Below the pieces are notes generated by a model, which worked only from the letters and a program-made list of their open reading frames with translations, ran no database searches and had not been told where the DNA came from. From JAVBWI01 sp036677445 (lineage in GTDB: Bacteria; Bacillota; Clostridia; Christensenellales; CAG-138): a DNA stretch of 64,000 nt. Of the stretch, positions 51,440-60,747 are shown one piece after another (positions within the stretch are counted from its first letter, which is position 1; every line of letters starts with the position of its first letter). A program made the translations under genes and the position numbers. The stretch covers positions 186,001 to 250,000 of the forward strand of contig JAVBWI010000023.1 in NCBI GenBank assembly GCA_036677445.1. The letters are read 5' to 3'.

Positions 51440-52930
51440 TCTTTCCCGAATTCTGTGTAAACACGAAATTTGTGTAAGATAGAGCAGTGTTTATTTGGGC
51501 GGGAAAGCCGGGGATCGGCATTCCCGCCTTGGTTGCATATTAGCCGTCACTGGACGATATGTCAAGGGCGGCCGTGCTCGGCCGTTCATTTCACCCTTGA
51601 CGGATCGGACGGGTTCGGCTATTCGGGAATCCTGTCTGCGAAGAAAATCTCAAGCTGGGAGTGGATCAGCCCCCAATCCTGCCGCCTGCCGGTCCACTTT
51701 TTCGTAATGTCCATCATAGCCAGATACAACATCTTCAAAAGGGCATCGTCTGTTGGGAAAACCGATTTTGATTTGGTCACTTTCCGAAGCTGACGGTTGA
51801 AATTTTCAATAGCATTCGTCGTGTAAATCAGTTTGCGTACCTCAGAAGGATACTTGAAGTAGGTTGAAAGATTCGCCCACCGATCCCGCCAGGAAGCCGC
51901 GATCTTCGGATATTTTCTGTCCCACTTGCCGCCGAAATCCTCCAAGGCAGCAAGCGCTGCCGGTTCATCCACCGCAGCGTAAACCTGTTTCAGGTCTTTC
52001 ATGAGCTCCTTGATATCTTTGTAGGAGACGAACTTCGTCGTGTTCCTGATTTGGTGAATGATGCACTGATTTCCGTTTTCGGGTAGATTGCCTCAATGGC
52101 TTGCGGGAAGCCCGTCAATCCGTCCACGCAAGTGATCAAGATATCCTCTACGCCACGGTTCTTTAAGCTGTTCAGGATACCCAGCCAGAACTTCGCATTT
52201 TCGTTCTCGCCGACCCACATTCCAAGCACGTCGCGTTTTCCGTCCATCGCCACACCCAGAGCAATATATACCGCCTTCTTGATAATTTGGCCTTCACTGC
52301 GCACATGGAAATGCACGGCATCCATGAAAACGACCGCGTACAGGCTCTCTAGCGGCCGCTGCTGCCATTCCCGGACGATGGGGAGTATCTTGTCCGTTAC
52401 CCGGCTGATCGTACTATCTGACACCGAAAGACCGTAGATATCCCTGATATGCGCTTCAATATCCGCCGTGCTCATGCCTTTGGCGTACATCGAGAGTATC
52501 TTCTCCTCGATATCGCCACTGAGCGATGTCTGGTTTTTCTTCACAAGCTGTGGTTCAAATTCGCCCTTCCGGTCCCTCGGCACGGATATCTCCATCTCTC
52601 CAAGACTGCTCTTTAGTGTCTTTTCCGTATGGCCGTTCCGGCTGTTATCCGTGTTTTTATTCCGGTAGTCATACTTTGTGTAGCCGAGCTCTTCGTCAAG
52701 TTCGCCTTCCAGTCCGCCCTCCAAAGTCATCGCTACCATGTCCTTAAACAGTTCCTGCACATCCTCTACGCCGTTGCATTGCAGTCCGGCCTGCTCAAGG
52801 ATTTCCGACAACCTTTTTCGGTCTGCTCTACGCTGTTGTGGTGTTCTTGTGTCTTTTTTGCCCATAACTAAGGAAATGTACTCCACCAACTCCGGCATCA
52901 TTAAGGAATTCAACCTGTCTGCTCAATAAG
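51440..52930 (-). mobile_element. IS256-family insertion sequence (right end not recognised)
   Basis: The element is defined by the transposase at 51619-52913 and by a left end that interrupts the kinase gene near 51440. I could not find a matching inverted repeat on the right side, where sequence changes within about 30 bp of the transposase start. The right end may therefore be lost or rearranged. Boundaries are approximate. Confidence 0.6.
51619..52913 (-). pseudogene. IS256-family (Mutator-type) transposase, frameshifted
   Basis: The first part (from about 52901, MMPELVEYISLVMGKK) contains the catalytic-core start FMDAVHFHVR and VLGMWVGENENAKFW. Near 52075 the frame shifts after YPKTEI, and it resumes as a separate frame covering MKDLKQVYAAVDEPAAL to FADRIPE. 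That frame includes TTNAIENFNRQLRKVTK with the third acidic residue. The two parts together give the usual length of about 400 residues. One small deletion explains the break, so the element is probably immobile unless supplied in trans. Confidence 0.85.
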
Positions 52931-53035
52931 GGTTTAACTTCCACCTAATTGGGGGATAGGGGCTCCGGTCGAGTCCCTGTCCCGCTTGTTAAATAACCGT
53001 AAGCACACCTTGCATCATGAAAGAGGTGGATTGTT
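52931..53035. other. Junction between the IS and the tct genes, with a hairpin
   Basis: GGGATAGGG (52953-52961) and CCCTGTCCC (52975-52983) form a stem with one G-T pair. No gene is present. The sequence character changes here from AT-richer DNA to the strongly biased codon use of the tct genes. Confidence 0.45.
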
Positions 53036-53557
53036 TTGATCAAGAAGGGTGATATTATCCCCGGTATCTTCTCACTCCTTGTTGGGGCACTGATTCTGCT
53101 TTACATTGCCCTGAAGCCTAAAATGGCTGTTGGTGGTGAAATGGTCAACGGCGGCATTGGTCCAGGCGCTTTCCCCGCCATCTGCGGCGTGGCCCTCATT
53201 ATCTGTGGTATTCTGCTGGTCATCCGCGGCATCAAGCAGAACGGCACCGTTGACTACTTTGCTTTAACCCCCGAACGGAAAGAAAACCTGAAGATCGCTG
53301 CGCTGCTGATTCTGATGTGCGCCCTGATGATGGCTGCCTGGAAGATCAGCAGAATGTTCCTGGTCTGTCTTCCCGTTTACGCCTTTACCGTTAACAAGTT
53401 ACTCAAGCGCACCACAAAGTTCTCTATCATATTCACTATTGTGATCCGGCCTTTGTTTATGTGCTTTTTGGGCTTTGCTTTAACGTGTCCTTTAGACCTT
53501 AAAGTGGAGGTTATTAAATGTCTATTGATGTTTTTGCAGCGGCATTTGCCGATCTGA
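53036..53557 (+). CDS. tctB: TctB-family tripartite tricarboxylate transporter small subunit
   Basis: This 173-residue membrane protein has four hydrophobic segments (about 8-27, 45-65, 85-105, 115-150) and the GGEMVNGGIGPGAFPAICG loop typical of TctB. The start is TTG at 53036 with AGAGGTGG six bases upstream. TctB forms the small membrane subunit of secondary transporters that need a TctC binding protein. No tctC is present here. The 3' end overlaps tctA by about 40 bp, more than usual; TctB proteins often end near the ALTCPL stretch, so the tail may be altered. Confidence 0.83.
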   Translation: MIKKGDIIPGIFSLLVGALILLYIALKPKMAVGGEMVNGGIGPGAFPAICGVALIICGILLVIRGIKQNGTVDYFALTPERKENLKIAALLILMCALMMAAWKISRMFLVCLPVYAFTVNKLLKRTTKFSIIFTIVIRPLFMCFLGFALTCPLDLKVEVIKCLLMFLQRHLPI

Positions 53558-55046
53558 TGTCGCCTTCGGTATTCATTTACCTGGCCATCGGCGTTCTGCT
53601 GGGCACCATGATCGGTGCCAGCCCGGCCTTTCGGCCACCATGGGTGTTGCCCTCATCACTCCAATCACTTTCTGGCTGGATAAGGCCGATGGCTTTGCCA
53701 TGCTGATGGGTCTGTGGAACGCCGCCATATTTGCCGGCGGCATCACCGCAATCCTCATTAACACCCCCGGCACTCCCGCCAGTCTGACGCAGGCCTGGGA
53801 CGGCTACCCCATGTATAAGCGCGGACAAGGTGGTCTGGCTCTGGGCATCAACGTTATTTTTTCCTTTATCGGCAGCATGATCTCCATCATTCTGCTGATC
53901 CTGCTGGCTGCACCTATTGCAAATATCACCATCAAGTTCGGGCCCGCCGAATACTGCCTGGTGGCTCTATTCGGCATGACCATGATGGTGGCGGTATCCA
54001 ACGGCAAAGTACTCAAGGGGCTGATGCAGGGCTTCCTGGGGCTGTTCCTTTCCACCATCGGTCTGGACCCTATTACCGGTCTGCAACGCTACACCTTCGG
54101 CAACACCTCTCTGATGGCCGGCATCGACTTCATCCCCGTGATGATCGGCCTCTTCGGCCTGGCCGAGGTGCTATACCAAATCTATACATTCAGCAAAGAA
54201 CAGGATAGACAGGAACGGGAAGCCCGCAAGGTCAACCTGGCCCTGGGCCGTATACTGCCCACCCGTGAACAGATGAAATCGTGGACCCCCCGCTGCATCA
54301 TCACCGGTCTGGCTGCTACTATTATCGGCGCCATTCCCGCTGCCGGCGGCGATATTTCCGCAATCATCTGCTGGGGCAACTCCAAGCGCTTCAGCAAGGA
54401 GGGCGACCAATACGGCAAGGGTTCTGCCGAAGGTCTGGCTGTTTCTTCAACCGCAAACAACGGCGTTATCGGCGGCGCCATGTGCACCATGCTTACTCTG
54501 GGTATCCCCGGCGACGCAGTCAGCGCTGTCCTGATGGGCTCCCTGATGATGTATGGTCTGACCCCCGGCTACGCCATGTTCAACGAGGCAGCTCCGTTCA
54601 CCGCCCAGATCATGATCCTTATGGTTCTGGCCAACATCACCTTCCTCATACTCGGCCTGGCCACCGCAAAAGCATCCGCTAAGTTCCTGAACATGAGTCA
54701 GCCCACCGTCTGGGCCGCTGTCAGCATACTTTGCGTCATCGGCTCCTTCTGCATCAACAACCGCTTCCTGGATGTGGTTATCATGTTCGCCATGGGCATA
54801 CTGGGCTTCTTCCTCAAGGTCTATGATTTCCCCTCCGGCCCCCTGGTTCTGGGTCTTCTGCTAGGCGGCACCGTAGAAAAGAACCTGCGTACCGCTCTGG
54901 TCATCTCCAATGGCGACTGGAGCTACTTTGTTACCCGCCCCATATCTCTTGTGCTGCTTTTAATGATCGTGGCGACATTCCTCTTCCCAGTCATAATAGG
55001 GATTTTGAAAAAGAAGAAGGCCGCCCCGTCCAAATCAAACACATAA
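53518..55046 (+). pseudogene. tctA: TctA-family tripartite tricarboxylate transporter large subunit, one frameshift
   Basis: The first frame (MSIDVFAAAFADLMSP to GVLLGTMIGAS) breaks near 53625, where relatives have PGLSATMGVA. The second frame continues from there as MGVALITPITFWLDKADG through about twelve hydrophobic segments to 55046. The intact sum is about 508 residues, the normal size. A single missing base in a CCCGG run explains the break, so this could be true inactivation or an assembly error. TctA forms the main transmembrane pathway for carboxylate uptake. Confidence 0.8.
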
Positions 55047-55092
55047 CATCCGCTTTTCCCCTTGCCCTCTTTGCGGGGGGGTAGGAAAGGCT

Positions 55093-55902
55093 ATGGAGGA
55101 ATTTATTTTGATACATATCAACAATCTCCGGGAAAAGATTGCCAAGGGGCAGTTGAACTTCGGTACCCACTGCTCCTGCACCGATCTTTCCTTCTACGAA
55201 ATGTGCGGTCAGCTGGACTATGACTATGTTTGGATCGACAACGAGCACGGCGCCATGACAAACACCATGGTCACCAACGCCATACTGGCCACCAACGCAG
55301 GCGGGGTCGCTGCTCTGGTGCGGGTGGTGGACCATTCGGTGGGCAACATCAAGCCGGTTCTGGAAGCCGGACCCGACGGCATCATATTTCCCATGGTCAA
55401 CACCGCCGAGGAAGCCCGCCGCTGCGTGGAGGTCTGCAAGTATCCCCCCGTTGGCATCCGGGGCTATGGCCCTCGCCGCGCCCAGTGGTATGGCGGCCTT
55501 ACCGACGCCGAATACTGGGAACAGGCCGACGACAGCGTTATGCTGCTGATGCAGTGCGAACGCAAGGAATCGGTGGACAACCTGGACGAGATCCTGGCAG
55601 TTCCCGGCGTTGACGGCATCATCTGCGGTCTTAATGATCTTTCGGCCTCCATCGCCAAGTTTGGCCAGGTGTGGGACCCCGAGATGATCGACCTGATGGA
55701 ACAGATCATTGCCAAGTGCAAAAAGACCGGCAAGCCCTTTGGTGCTTCCCTGGGCGTTAACTACGAGATGGCCCGTTTCTGGATCGACCGCGGCGCTTCC
55801 TTCTGCTCCATCGGCTTCCCCCAGGATTACTTTTTCATGATGGGCAAGGAGGTCGTGTCCAATATCAGAAAGATCGAGAATGAACGCTCCAGTTCTATGT
55901 AA
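55093..55902 (+). CDS. HpcH/HpaI-family aldolase
   Basis: This 269-residue TIM-barrel aldolase has WIDNEHGAMTN (catalytic His region, about 51-61), LEAGPDGIIFPMVNTAEEA (metal-binding stretch, about 96-114), GIRGYGPRRAQWY (about 122-134) and a late VDGIICGLNDLSASI. The family cleaves 2-keto-hydroxy-dicarboxylates to pyruvate and an aldehyde using a divalent metal. A TTG at 55108, eight bases after GGAGG, is a good alternative start. It follows tctA closely and shares its codon bias, so uptake and cleavage of a hydroxy-carboxylate is a reasonable joint role. Confidence 0.87.
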   Translation: MEEFILIHINNLREKIAKGQLNFGTHCSCTDLSFYEMCGQLDYDYVWIDNEHGAMTNTMVTNAILATNAGGVAALVRVVDHSVGNIKPVLEAGPDGIIFPMVNTAEEARRCVEVCKYPPVGIRGYGPRRAQWYGGLTDAEYWEQADDSVMLLMQCERKESVDNLDEILAVPGVDGIICGLNDLSASIAKFGQVWDPEMIDLMEQIIAKCKKTGKPFGASLGVNYEMARFWIDRGASFCSIGFPQDYFFMMGKEVVSNIRKIENERSSSM

Positions 55903-55954
55903 TATCCTCATCGTTGCTGCTCTAGTGGCTATCGCCTTTATTATAGCCGGGTAA
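55880..55954 (+). CDS. Possible 24-residue single-helix membrane peptide
   Basis: An ATG inside the aldolase's last codons opens MNAPVLCNILIVAALVAIAFIIAG and then a stop. The product is almost entirely one hydrophobic helix. The ribosome site is weak. It may be a true small membrane peptide, or the stub of a longer membrane gene deleted at this border. Confidence 0.3.
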   Translation: MNAPVLCNILIVAALVAIAFIIAG

Positions 55955-56054
55955 TTCTATCTAAGCGTGAATTGTCGAAATGTCATTGACAGCATCAGTA
56001 TAACATGGAGATTTAGGAAATAGGAGAGCAAAGCTTACTTTGCAACACAAATAT

Positions 56055-56092
56055 AAAAGGACATGTATGACGTCGAGCGCACATGTCCTTTT
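56055..56092. terminator. Terminator hairpin downstream of the aldolase
   Basis: AAAAGGACATGT (56055-56066) and its complement (56081-56092) form a perfect 12-bp stem with T-rich DNA on the plus side. Confidence 0.65.
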
Positions 56093-56543
56093 GAATTTTT
56101 CTGCATATCTTCGTATGTAATTGTGAATTGCGCGCTCGCTTGTATCCCTGCTGCCTCATCCAGAAGACTTTCATCAAGCAGGAATAATCTTTCACCGTTT
56201 CAGCCTCCCGCGTTACAACTCTGCAGTCTCATTGAGCCATTCCATATTCGATTTGCCCCGAAGGGGTTCCATGGCGCATTATCATAGCATTTTCCTTTTT
56301 TTTGCTTACTACATATAAAACCGTGCTTTTCCAATAATTTTGGTACTCTTTATGGCATATATTTGCCTAGAGCTTCGAGATCGTCATATATGGACCTGCC
56401 CTCAGCGGTGATGCGTATTTCCTGAGTATAAACATAATTGGAACAAGCTTTTAAATATGACTTGCGAACTGTTCAAGAGTATATTTGTAAAATAAAGGGA
56501 ATGATAGCGACCAATACACAATGGGAGTAAAGCTCACTATGAA
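56093..56543. other. No gene recognised
   Basis: Short frames on both strands have no ribosome sites or recognisable products. This region separates the tct/aldolase block from the TIR gene. Confidence 0.4.
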
Positions 56544-57184
56544 CTATCTGGCTTGAATTACTTGAGCAATTTCTTCTGATATTTCTTCAATAGTATTAAC
56601 AGCAGTATTTCTTGCAACTTTGTCTGCGAGTGACGGGCTATAATCAACAACTTCTTGCTTGGTTATATTGTGCCAAATTGGAAGAAGTTGCTGCTCTCCA
56701 GTAACAGCCCTTGTAATCAGACCGTCCAACTCATAATTTGTCCAGCCTTTTTTATAAAATCTCGTGAGATTACCACAATACCAAAATTGCTTTTTGCCAA
56801 TCCTGCATCGATTTTTCGCCGTAGGCTATCTCCAATTTTCAATTCAAATTCGTCATACCATACAGATAGTCCTTTATTCTTTAGTGCAACTGCAAGCGGA
56901 CGAACAACATCATCCTTGTCTTCTGAAGCATGTGAAATGAAAACGTCATACTCTCTTTTGGTGTCTTCTCCATAGACAGGTGGTGTATTATTGCCAAGGA
57001 ATAGCGAGGGAACTGAAGATAAAGATTTTTGTTGAATTGTTGGCAAAGGGGGTGGTAAAACTCGAATAGAGCTACGCACATTTCCTTTCATACGACGCAG
57101 ATCGATGGCAACATGCCAATGACCTGAATGTGTTGTTTGCAATCTGATAGGAGATTGTTTAGCAAGTCCGCCAATATGTACCAA
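56544..57184 (-). pseudogene. DUF1883-TIR domain protein, frameshifted and N-terminally truncated
   Basis: The first frame (from about 57184) carries the second half of a DUF1883 domain (GGLAKQSPIRLQ, SGHWHVAIDL), a linker, and a TIR domain starting EYDVFISHASEDKDD and including WYDEFELKIGDSLRRKID, with the likely catalytic Glu. In a run of As near 56733 one base appears to be missing. The domain then finishes in another frame as LDGLITRAVTGEQQLLPIWH to EEIAQVIQAR. The normal DUF1883 N-terminus is also not found upstream. TIR proteins of this kind are NAD-degrading enzymes or signalling modules, some in anti-phage defence. Confidence 0.75.
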
Positions 57185-57719
57185 TCCAAACTAATGAAGT
57201 GTCCATTATAGTTATATCGTTCGCCCTTAAGCTTCAGATTATTGCTATAACTTGAGCTCGAATCGGACTATTGATATATACAAATTATAACATAATAGGC
57301 TATAGATGTCTTTCCCTTTCTAGTAGTGGAAATTGCCTACCTCAAAAACATTATTCTTGTATGTTCGATCAGAAACAAGATGCCCTTTATCTAGGGCATC
57401 TCGACTCCAGGCATTACCAAGCGATTGGCTTTCATCCTCGGTAATGAGGTAAGCGTTCGACTCCCCTCATCAGCTTGACGAGCCCCTTAGGTTAACGGCT
57501 TCGTACTTAGCAGATCAAAGCTCTGATTTGTTGTGTAGTACCCTATCAAAACGTAATCCCGTGCGGAAACTTAATTTTTTTGTTTTCCGGTTGACGCTCA
57601 TTGGTAAATTATTTAGGTTATCAATCACAGTACGGCAAAATTTGAGGGAAAAGGTGCTTCTCCACACAAGTGCTAAACATAGCAAAAGCCCGCAAACTTA
57701 GTGTTTACGGGCTTTTCTT
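57185..57719. other. Non-coding region with hairpins and a tRNA-like fragment
   Basis: AGATGCCCT (57378-57386) and AGGGCATCT (57393-57401) form a stem. Near 57455, GTTCGACTCC looks like a T-loop, but no complete tRNA can be folded. No protein gene is supported. Confidence 0.4.
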
Positions 57720-57794
57720 TGGCTCCCCAGGTAGGGCTCGAACCTACAACCCCGCGGTTAACAGCCGCGTGCTCTACCATTGAGCTACTGAGGA
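57720..57794 (-). tRNA. tRNA-Asn (GTT)
   Basis: Read on the minus strand, this begins TCCTCAG and ends with CTGGGGA plus G and an encoded CCA. The acceptor pairs over 7 bp with one G-T. The D-arm is GCTC-AATGGTA-GAGC, the anticodon loop CTGTTAA gives GTT, and the T-arm contains GGTTCGAGCC. All arms fold normally. Confidence 0.93.
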
Positions 57795-57824
57795 ATATTC
57801 AGTTTTCCTGCCTCCGCTTTCCGG

Positions 57825-57867
57825 TACGCGAGCGTTACACACGCTCTACCATTGAGCTACTGAGGAA
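57825..57867 (-). repeat. Partial duplicate of the tRNA-Asn 5' part
   Basis: Positions 57843-57867 repeat exactly the 25 bp at 57771-57795: the acceptor 5' strand and the D-arm of tRNA-Asn. Beyond that the sequence diverges. It can still form GAGCG-7-CGCTC but lacks U33 and the T-arm. It is a tRNA remnant, not a functional gene. Confidence 0.75.
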
Positions 57868-58078
57868 CGGCTCGCAAATCATAATACAGCAACAACTGAT
57901 GCATAGCAACCGCAATCAGCTTTCAGATTATCAAATTATCTCCCCTATTCTTCAAATTATGAGATATTCCTTCATATCGCTCTTGCAATCACAATTTCGG
58001 CTTTTGGTTGACTGTAACGCATACCATGTTATATCATGAAGTGACCGAATGCCTGCACGTTACGTTTGGAGGAAGCGC

Positions 58079-58603
58079 ATGCAGCTTGAACAGACCGCAG
58101 CAAGAAAGAAACTCATCCGCTCCGACGGATTGCTCTTCTTGCTCGTTATCGTTTCCATATTGCTGATTTCTTTGTTTCTGGGGTATATGGAGCGCGTGCT
58201 GCAGCAGAATACGCAGGTTTTGCAGTTCGTGGCATACTTTGCTTTAGCGGCGGCATGCTACGCCATCGTGCATTGGCAGATCACGTCTTTCCGTTATGTG
58301 CTTACGGATAAAGTGTTCGTCGTATACCGCCGCATCGGCCGCAGGGAAAGCATGGCCGAGCGCGTACACTTGAGCGATATGCTCTTCGTCGCCCCATATA
58401 CGGAAGCGCCGGGCATCAAAGGGCGCGAATTCGCGCTATGCGCGGGCGCCAAACGCGGCGCTTTCGTGCTTGCGCACCGCCAAAACGATCGCCTGCAATG
58501 GCTGATCGTCAGTATCGACGAAGCCATGCAAAAAGCACTCAGGCAGGCCATGGCGGCATCCGCTCAGGAGGAGAATGCCGCACAGGAACCAGAGCTGCAA
58601 TAG
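58079..58603 (+). CDS. Two-helix membrane protein with PH-like soluble domain
   Basis: This 174-residue protein has two N-terminal transmembrane helices (about 18-40 and 50-72) followed by a soluble domain (YVLTDKVFVVYRRIGRRE, then ERVHLSDMLFVAP). The pattern of strands is reminiscent of bacterial PH domains. The ATG at 58079 has GGAGG six bases upstream. It is followed 17 bp later by the decarboxylase gene, so they are likely co-transcribed. No specific function is known. Confidence 0.75.
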   Translation: MQLEQTAARKKLIRSDGLLFLLVIVSILLISLFLGYMERVLQQNTQVLQFVAYFALAAACYAIVHWQITSFRYVLTDKVFVVYRRIGRRESMAERVHLSDMLFVAPYTEAPGIKGREFALCAGAKRGAFVLAHRQNDRLQWLIVSIDEAMQKALRQAMAASAQEENAAQEPELQ

Positions 58604-58620
58604 GAAGGAAAGCAATCCGC

Positions 58621-60018
58621 ATGCAAAAGCCGCAGCGTTTGCCGGAAGTATTGGGAGACTACGCGCACCGGCAGGTGGCACGCTTTCATATGCCCGGCCA
58701 CAAGGGCCGGGGCATGGGCGGTTTTTTTCGGCCGGAGCTGATTCGTTACGACATAACCGAGCTTTCGTTTTCCGATGACCTGCACGCGCCGGAAGCGGCA
58801 ATCGCACAGGCGCAGGAAGAATGCGCGGCATGCTATGGCGCTTTCCATACCTTCTTTCTCGTCAATGGGGCGACGGCCGGGCTGCATGCGCTGCTGCTTT
58901 CGCTCCCGCGCGGGGCGAATATACTTATCGGACGGGACTGCCATAAATCCGTGCTTTCCGGCGCGGCGTTAGCGGGGCATTGCTGCCGCTTTGTGCAGCC
59001 CGCCTATGCAGAAGGCTTTGGCATGTGGGGCTGCGTAACGCCGGAGGCGCTGGAGCAGGCGCTGTGCGAAGCGCCCGCAGACGCGGTGCTCGTTACCTCG
59101 CCCAATTACTACGGGCTTTGCGCGGATATTCCTGCGCTCGCCGTTATCGCGCACCGCCACGGCGCGCTGCTGTTCGTGGACGCCGCGCACGGCGCGCATT
59201 TCCCTTTTTCCGACGCGCTGCCACAAAGCCCCGCAGGTTCTGCGGACGGGTGGGTGAACAGCGCGCACAAAACGCTCAACGCGCTCGGACAAGCCGCGCT
59301 GCTGCACATAAGCGATACGCTGCCCGTGTTCAAAGTGCAACGGGCGCTAACGCTTATTGAAACCAGCTCTCCCTCGTATTTGCTGCTCGTTTCGCTGGAC
59401 TGGGCGCGCTACACCGCCGGGCTGTACCGGGCCTGGACGGATACGGCAACGGCCTGCTCCGCTTTGTCGCAAAAGATCGGCTGTATACTGGGGCTTGCTA
59501 CGTTGCCCCGGACGCTTATCGGCTCCGCAGGCATTAAAGATATGGACACGGCACGCGTCGTCATCGATGTGAGCGGGCGCGGCATCACCGGATATGCGGC
59601 GCAGCATGCGCTGGAGGAAATGGATGTGTTCGTGGAAATGGCGGATACCCGGCGCATCGTCTGCATCTGTACGCCTTCGGACGATCCCGTTTGGTACGAG
59701 ATGCTGCTCAACGCGCTCTCTGCGCTGCCGTACGGCACAGAAGCGCCCGCACCGCAGCCCACCGTTTATCCCCCCATGCCGCGCGTGATGCCTTTGGACG
59801 AGGCCGTGCGCGCGGGCGTGGAGCAACGGCCGCTTCAGGAAAGCGTCGGCTGCGTCGCCGCGGATGCGGCGGGCGTTTACCCGCCCGGCATCCCGCTTTG
59901 GACGCCGGGGGAGCGCATCACGGCCGAAAGCGTCGCATTTTTAGAAGCGCAGCGGGCGCTGGGTGCATCGCTGTTTGGGGTGCATAGCAATCAGATAGTC
60001 GTAGTGCGCGCAGAATAA
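58621..60018 (+). CDS. Orn/Lys/Arg decarboxylase family protein
   Basis: This 465-residue PLP enzyme has RFHMPGHKG (about 21-29), YDITELSFSDDLHAPE (about 43-58), FLVNGATAGLHALLL, FVDAAHGAHFPF and the PLP Lys in NSAHKTLNALGQ (about 224). The C-terminal third holds the small decarboxylase domain. The family decarboxylates basic amino acids to polyamine precursors. It is commonly found next to tmk/holB/yaaT in Clostridia, as here. AAGGAAGG precedes the ATG at 58621. Which amino acid is used cannot be decided by eye. Confidence 0.88.
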   Translation: MQKPQRLPEVLGDYAHRQVARFHMPGHKGRGMGGFFRPELIRYDITELSFSDDLHAPEAAIAQAQEECAACYGAFHTFFLVNGATAGLHALLLSLPRGANILIGRDCHKSVLSGAALAGHCCRFVQPAYAEGFGMWGCVTPEALEQALCEAPADAVLVTSPNYYGLCADIPALAVIAHRHGALLFVDAAHGAHFPFSDALPQSPAGSADGWVNSAHKTLNALGQAALLHISDTLPVFKVQRALTLIETSSPSYLLLVSLDWARYTAGLYRAWTDTATACSALSQKIGCILGLATLPRTLIGSAGIKDMDTARVVIDVSGRGITGYAAQHALEEMDVFVEMADTRRIVCICTPSDDPVWYEMLLNALSALPYGTEAPAPQPTVYPPMPRVMPLDEAVRAGVEQRPLQESVGCVAADAAGVYPPGIPLWTPGERITAESVAFLEAQRALGASLFGVHSNQIVVVRAE

Positions 60019-60075
60019 CCGTTTTGGCGCCTAACATAGAATTCAATTTTGAGAATACTCAGGAAAGGACCCCGT

Positions 60076-60726
60076 ATGCCCAAATACCAAGCCGTCGTAT
60101 TCGACTTTGACGGCACGCTGGTAGACAGCGCGCCGGGAATCGTTCTCACGCTGGAGCACATGCTCGCGGAAATGGGCCGCGAACCGCAAAGCAAGGAAGC
60201 GCTCCGCGCCTGCGTAGGCCCGCCCATACATCAGTTTTTCCCGGAAGTACTCGGTTTCCACGATCAGGATCTGGAGCGGGCGGTTGCGGTATACCGCCGG
60301 ATATTTCAGGAAAAGGCGCTCGGCATCCTGCAACCCTATCCCGGTATCATTGAGTTGCTGCGGGATGTGCAAAAAGCCGGCATCATCACAGGCGTAGCCT
60401 CCTGCAAAATACAGCGCACCTGCGAGGAGCAAGCGGAGGTATTGGGTTTAAGCCCGTACCTGGATTATATCAGCGGCGCGGAGCCCGGCATCAATCGTCT
60501 GGAAAAGGCGGATATTATTCTGGCCATGCTGGAAAAAGCAGGGCTTGCGCCCTCACAAGCCGTTATGGTAGGCGACCGTATGTATGACCTGATCGGCGCG
60601 CAGGAGGTAGGCATGCCCGCCATCGGCGTGCTTTACGGCTGCGGCACGATGGAGGAGCTATCGGCATACCACCCCCTGCACATTGCAGAAAGCGTCGAGC
60701 ACCTTCGTACGATTTTGCTGGATTAA
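60076..60726 (+). CDS. HAD-superfamily phosphatase (phosphoglycolate phosphatase-like)
   Basis: This 216-residue HAD enzyme has motif I DFDGTLVDS (about 9-17), motif II in TGVASCK, motif III Lys in RLEKADII and motif IV GDRMYDLIGAQEVG. The helical cap between motifs I and II is of the C1 type (phosphoglycolate phosphatase/beta-phosphoglucomutase group). GGAAAGGA lies before the ATG at 60076. The substrate is unspecified; family members remove phosphate from small metabolites. Confidence 0.88.
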   Translation: MPKYQAVVFDFDGTLVDSAPGIVLTLEHMLAEMGREPQSKEALRACVGPPIHQFFPEVLGFHDQDLERAVAVYRRIFQEKALGILQPYPGIIELLRDVQKAGIITGVASCKIQRTCEEQAEVLGLSPYLDYISGAEPGINRLEKADIILAMLEKAGLAPSQAVMVGDRMYDLIGAQEVGMPAIGVLYGCGTMEELSAYHPLHIAESVEHLRTILLD

Positions 60727-60747
60727 TAACAAGCGAAAGGAACGGCA

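Noticed and set aside
52096..52929. Plus-strand frames opposite the transposase
   Set aside because: They are shadows of the IS256 transposase with no ribosome sites.
57420..57490. Possible tRNA near a GTTCGACTCC loop
   Set aside because: No acceptor, D-arm or anticodon arm could be paired; at most a remnant.
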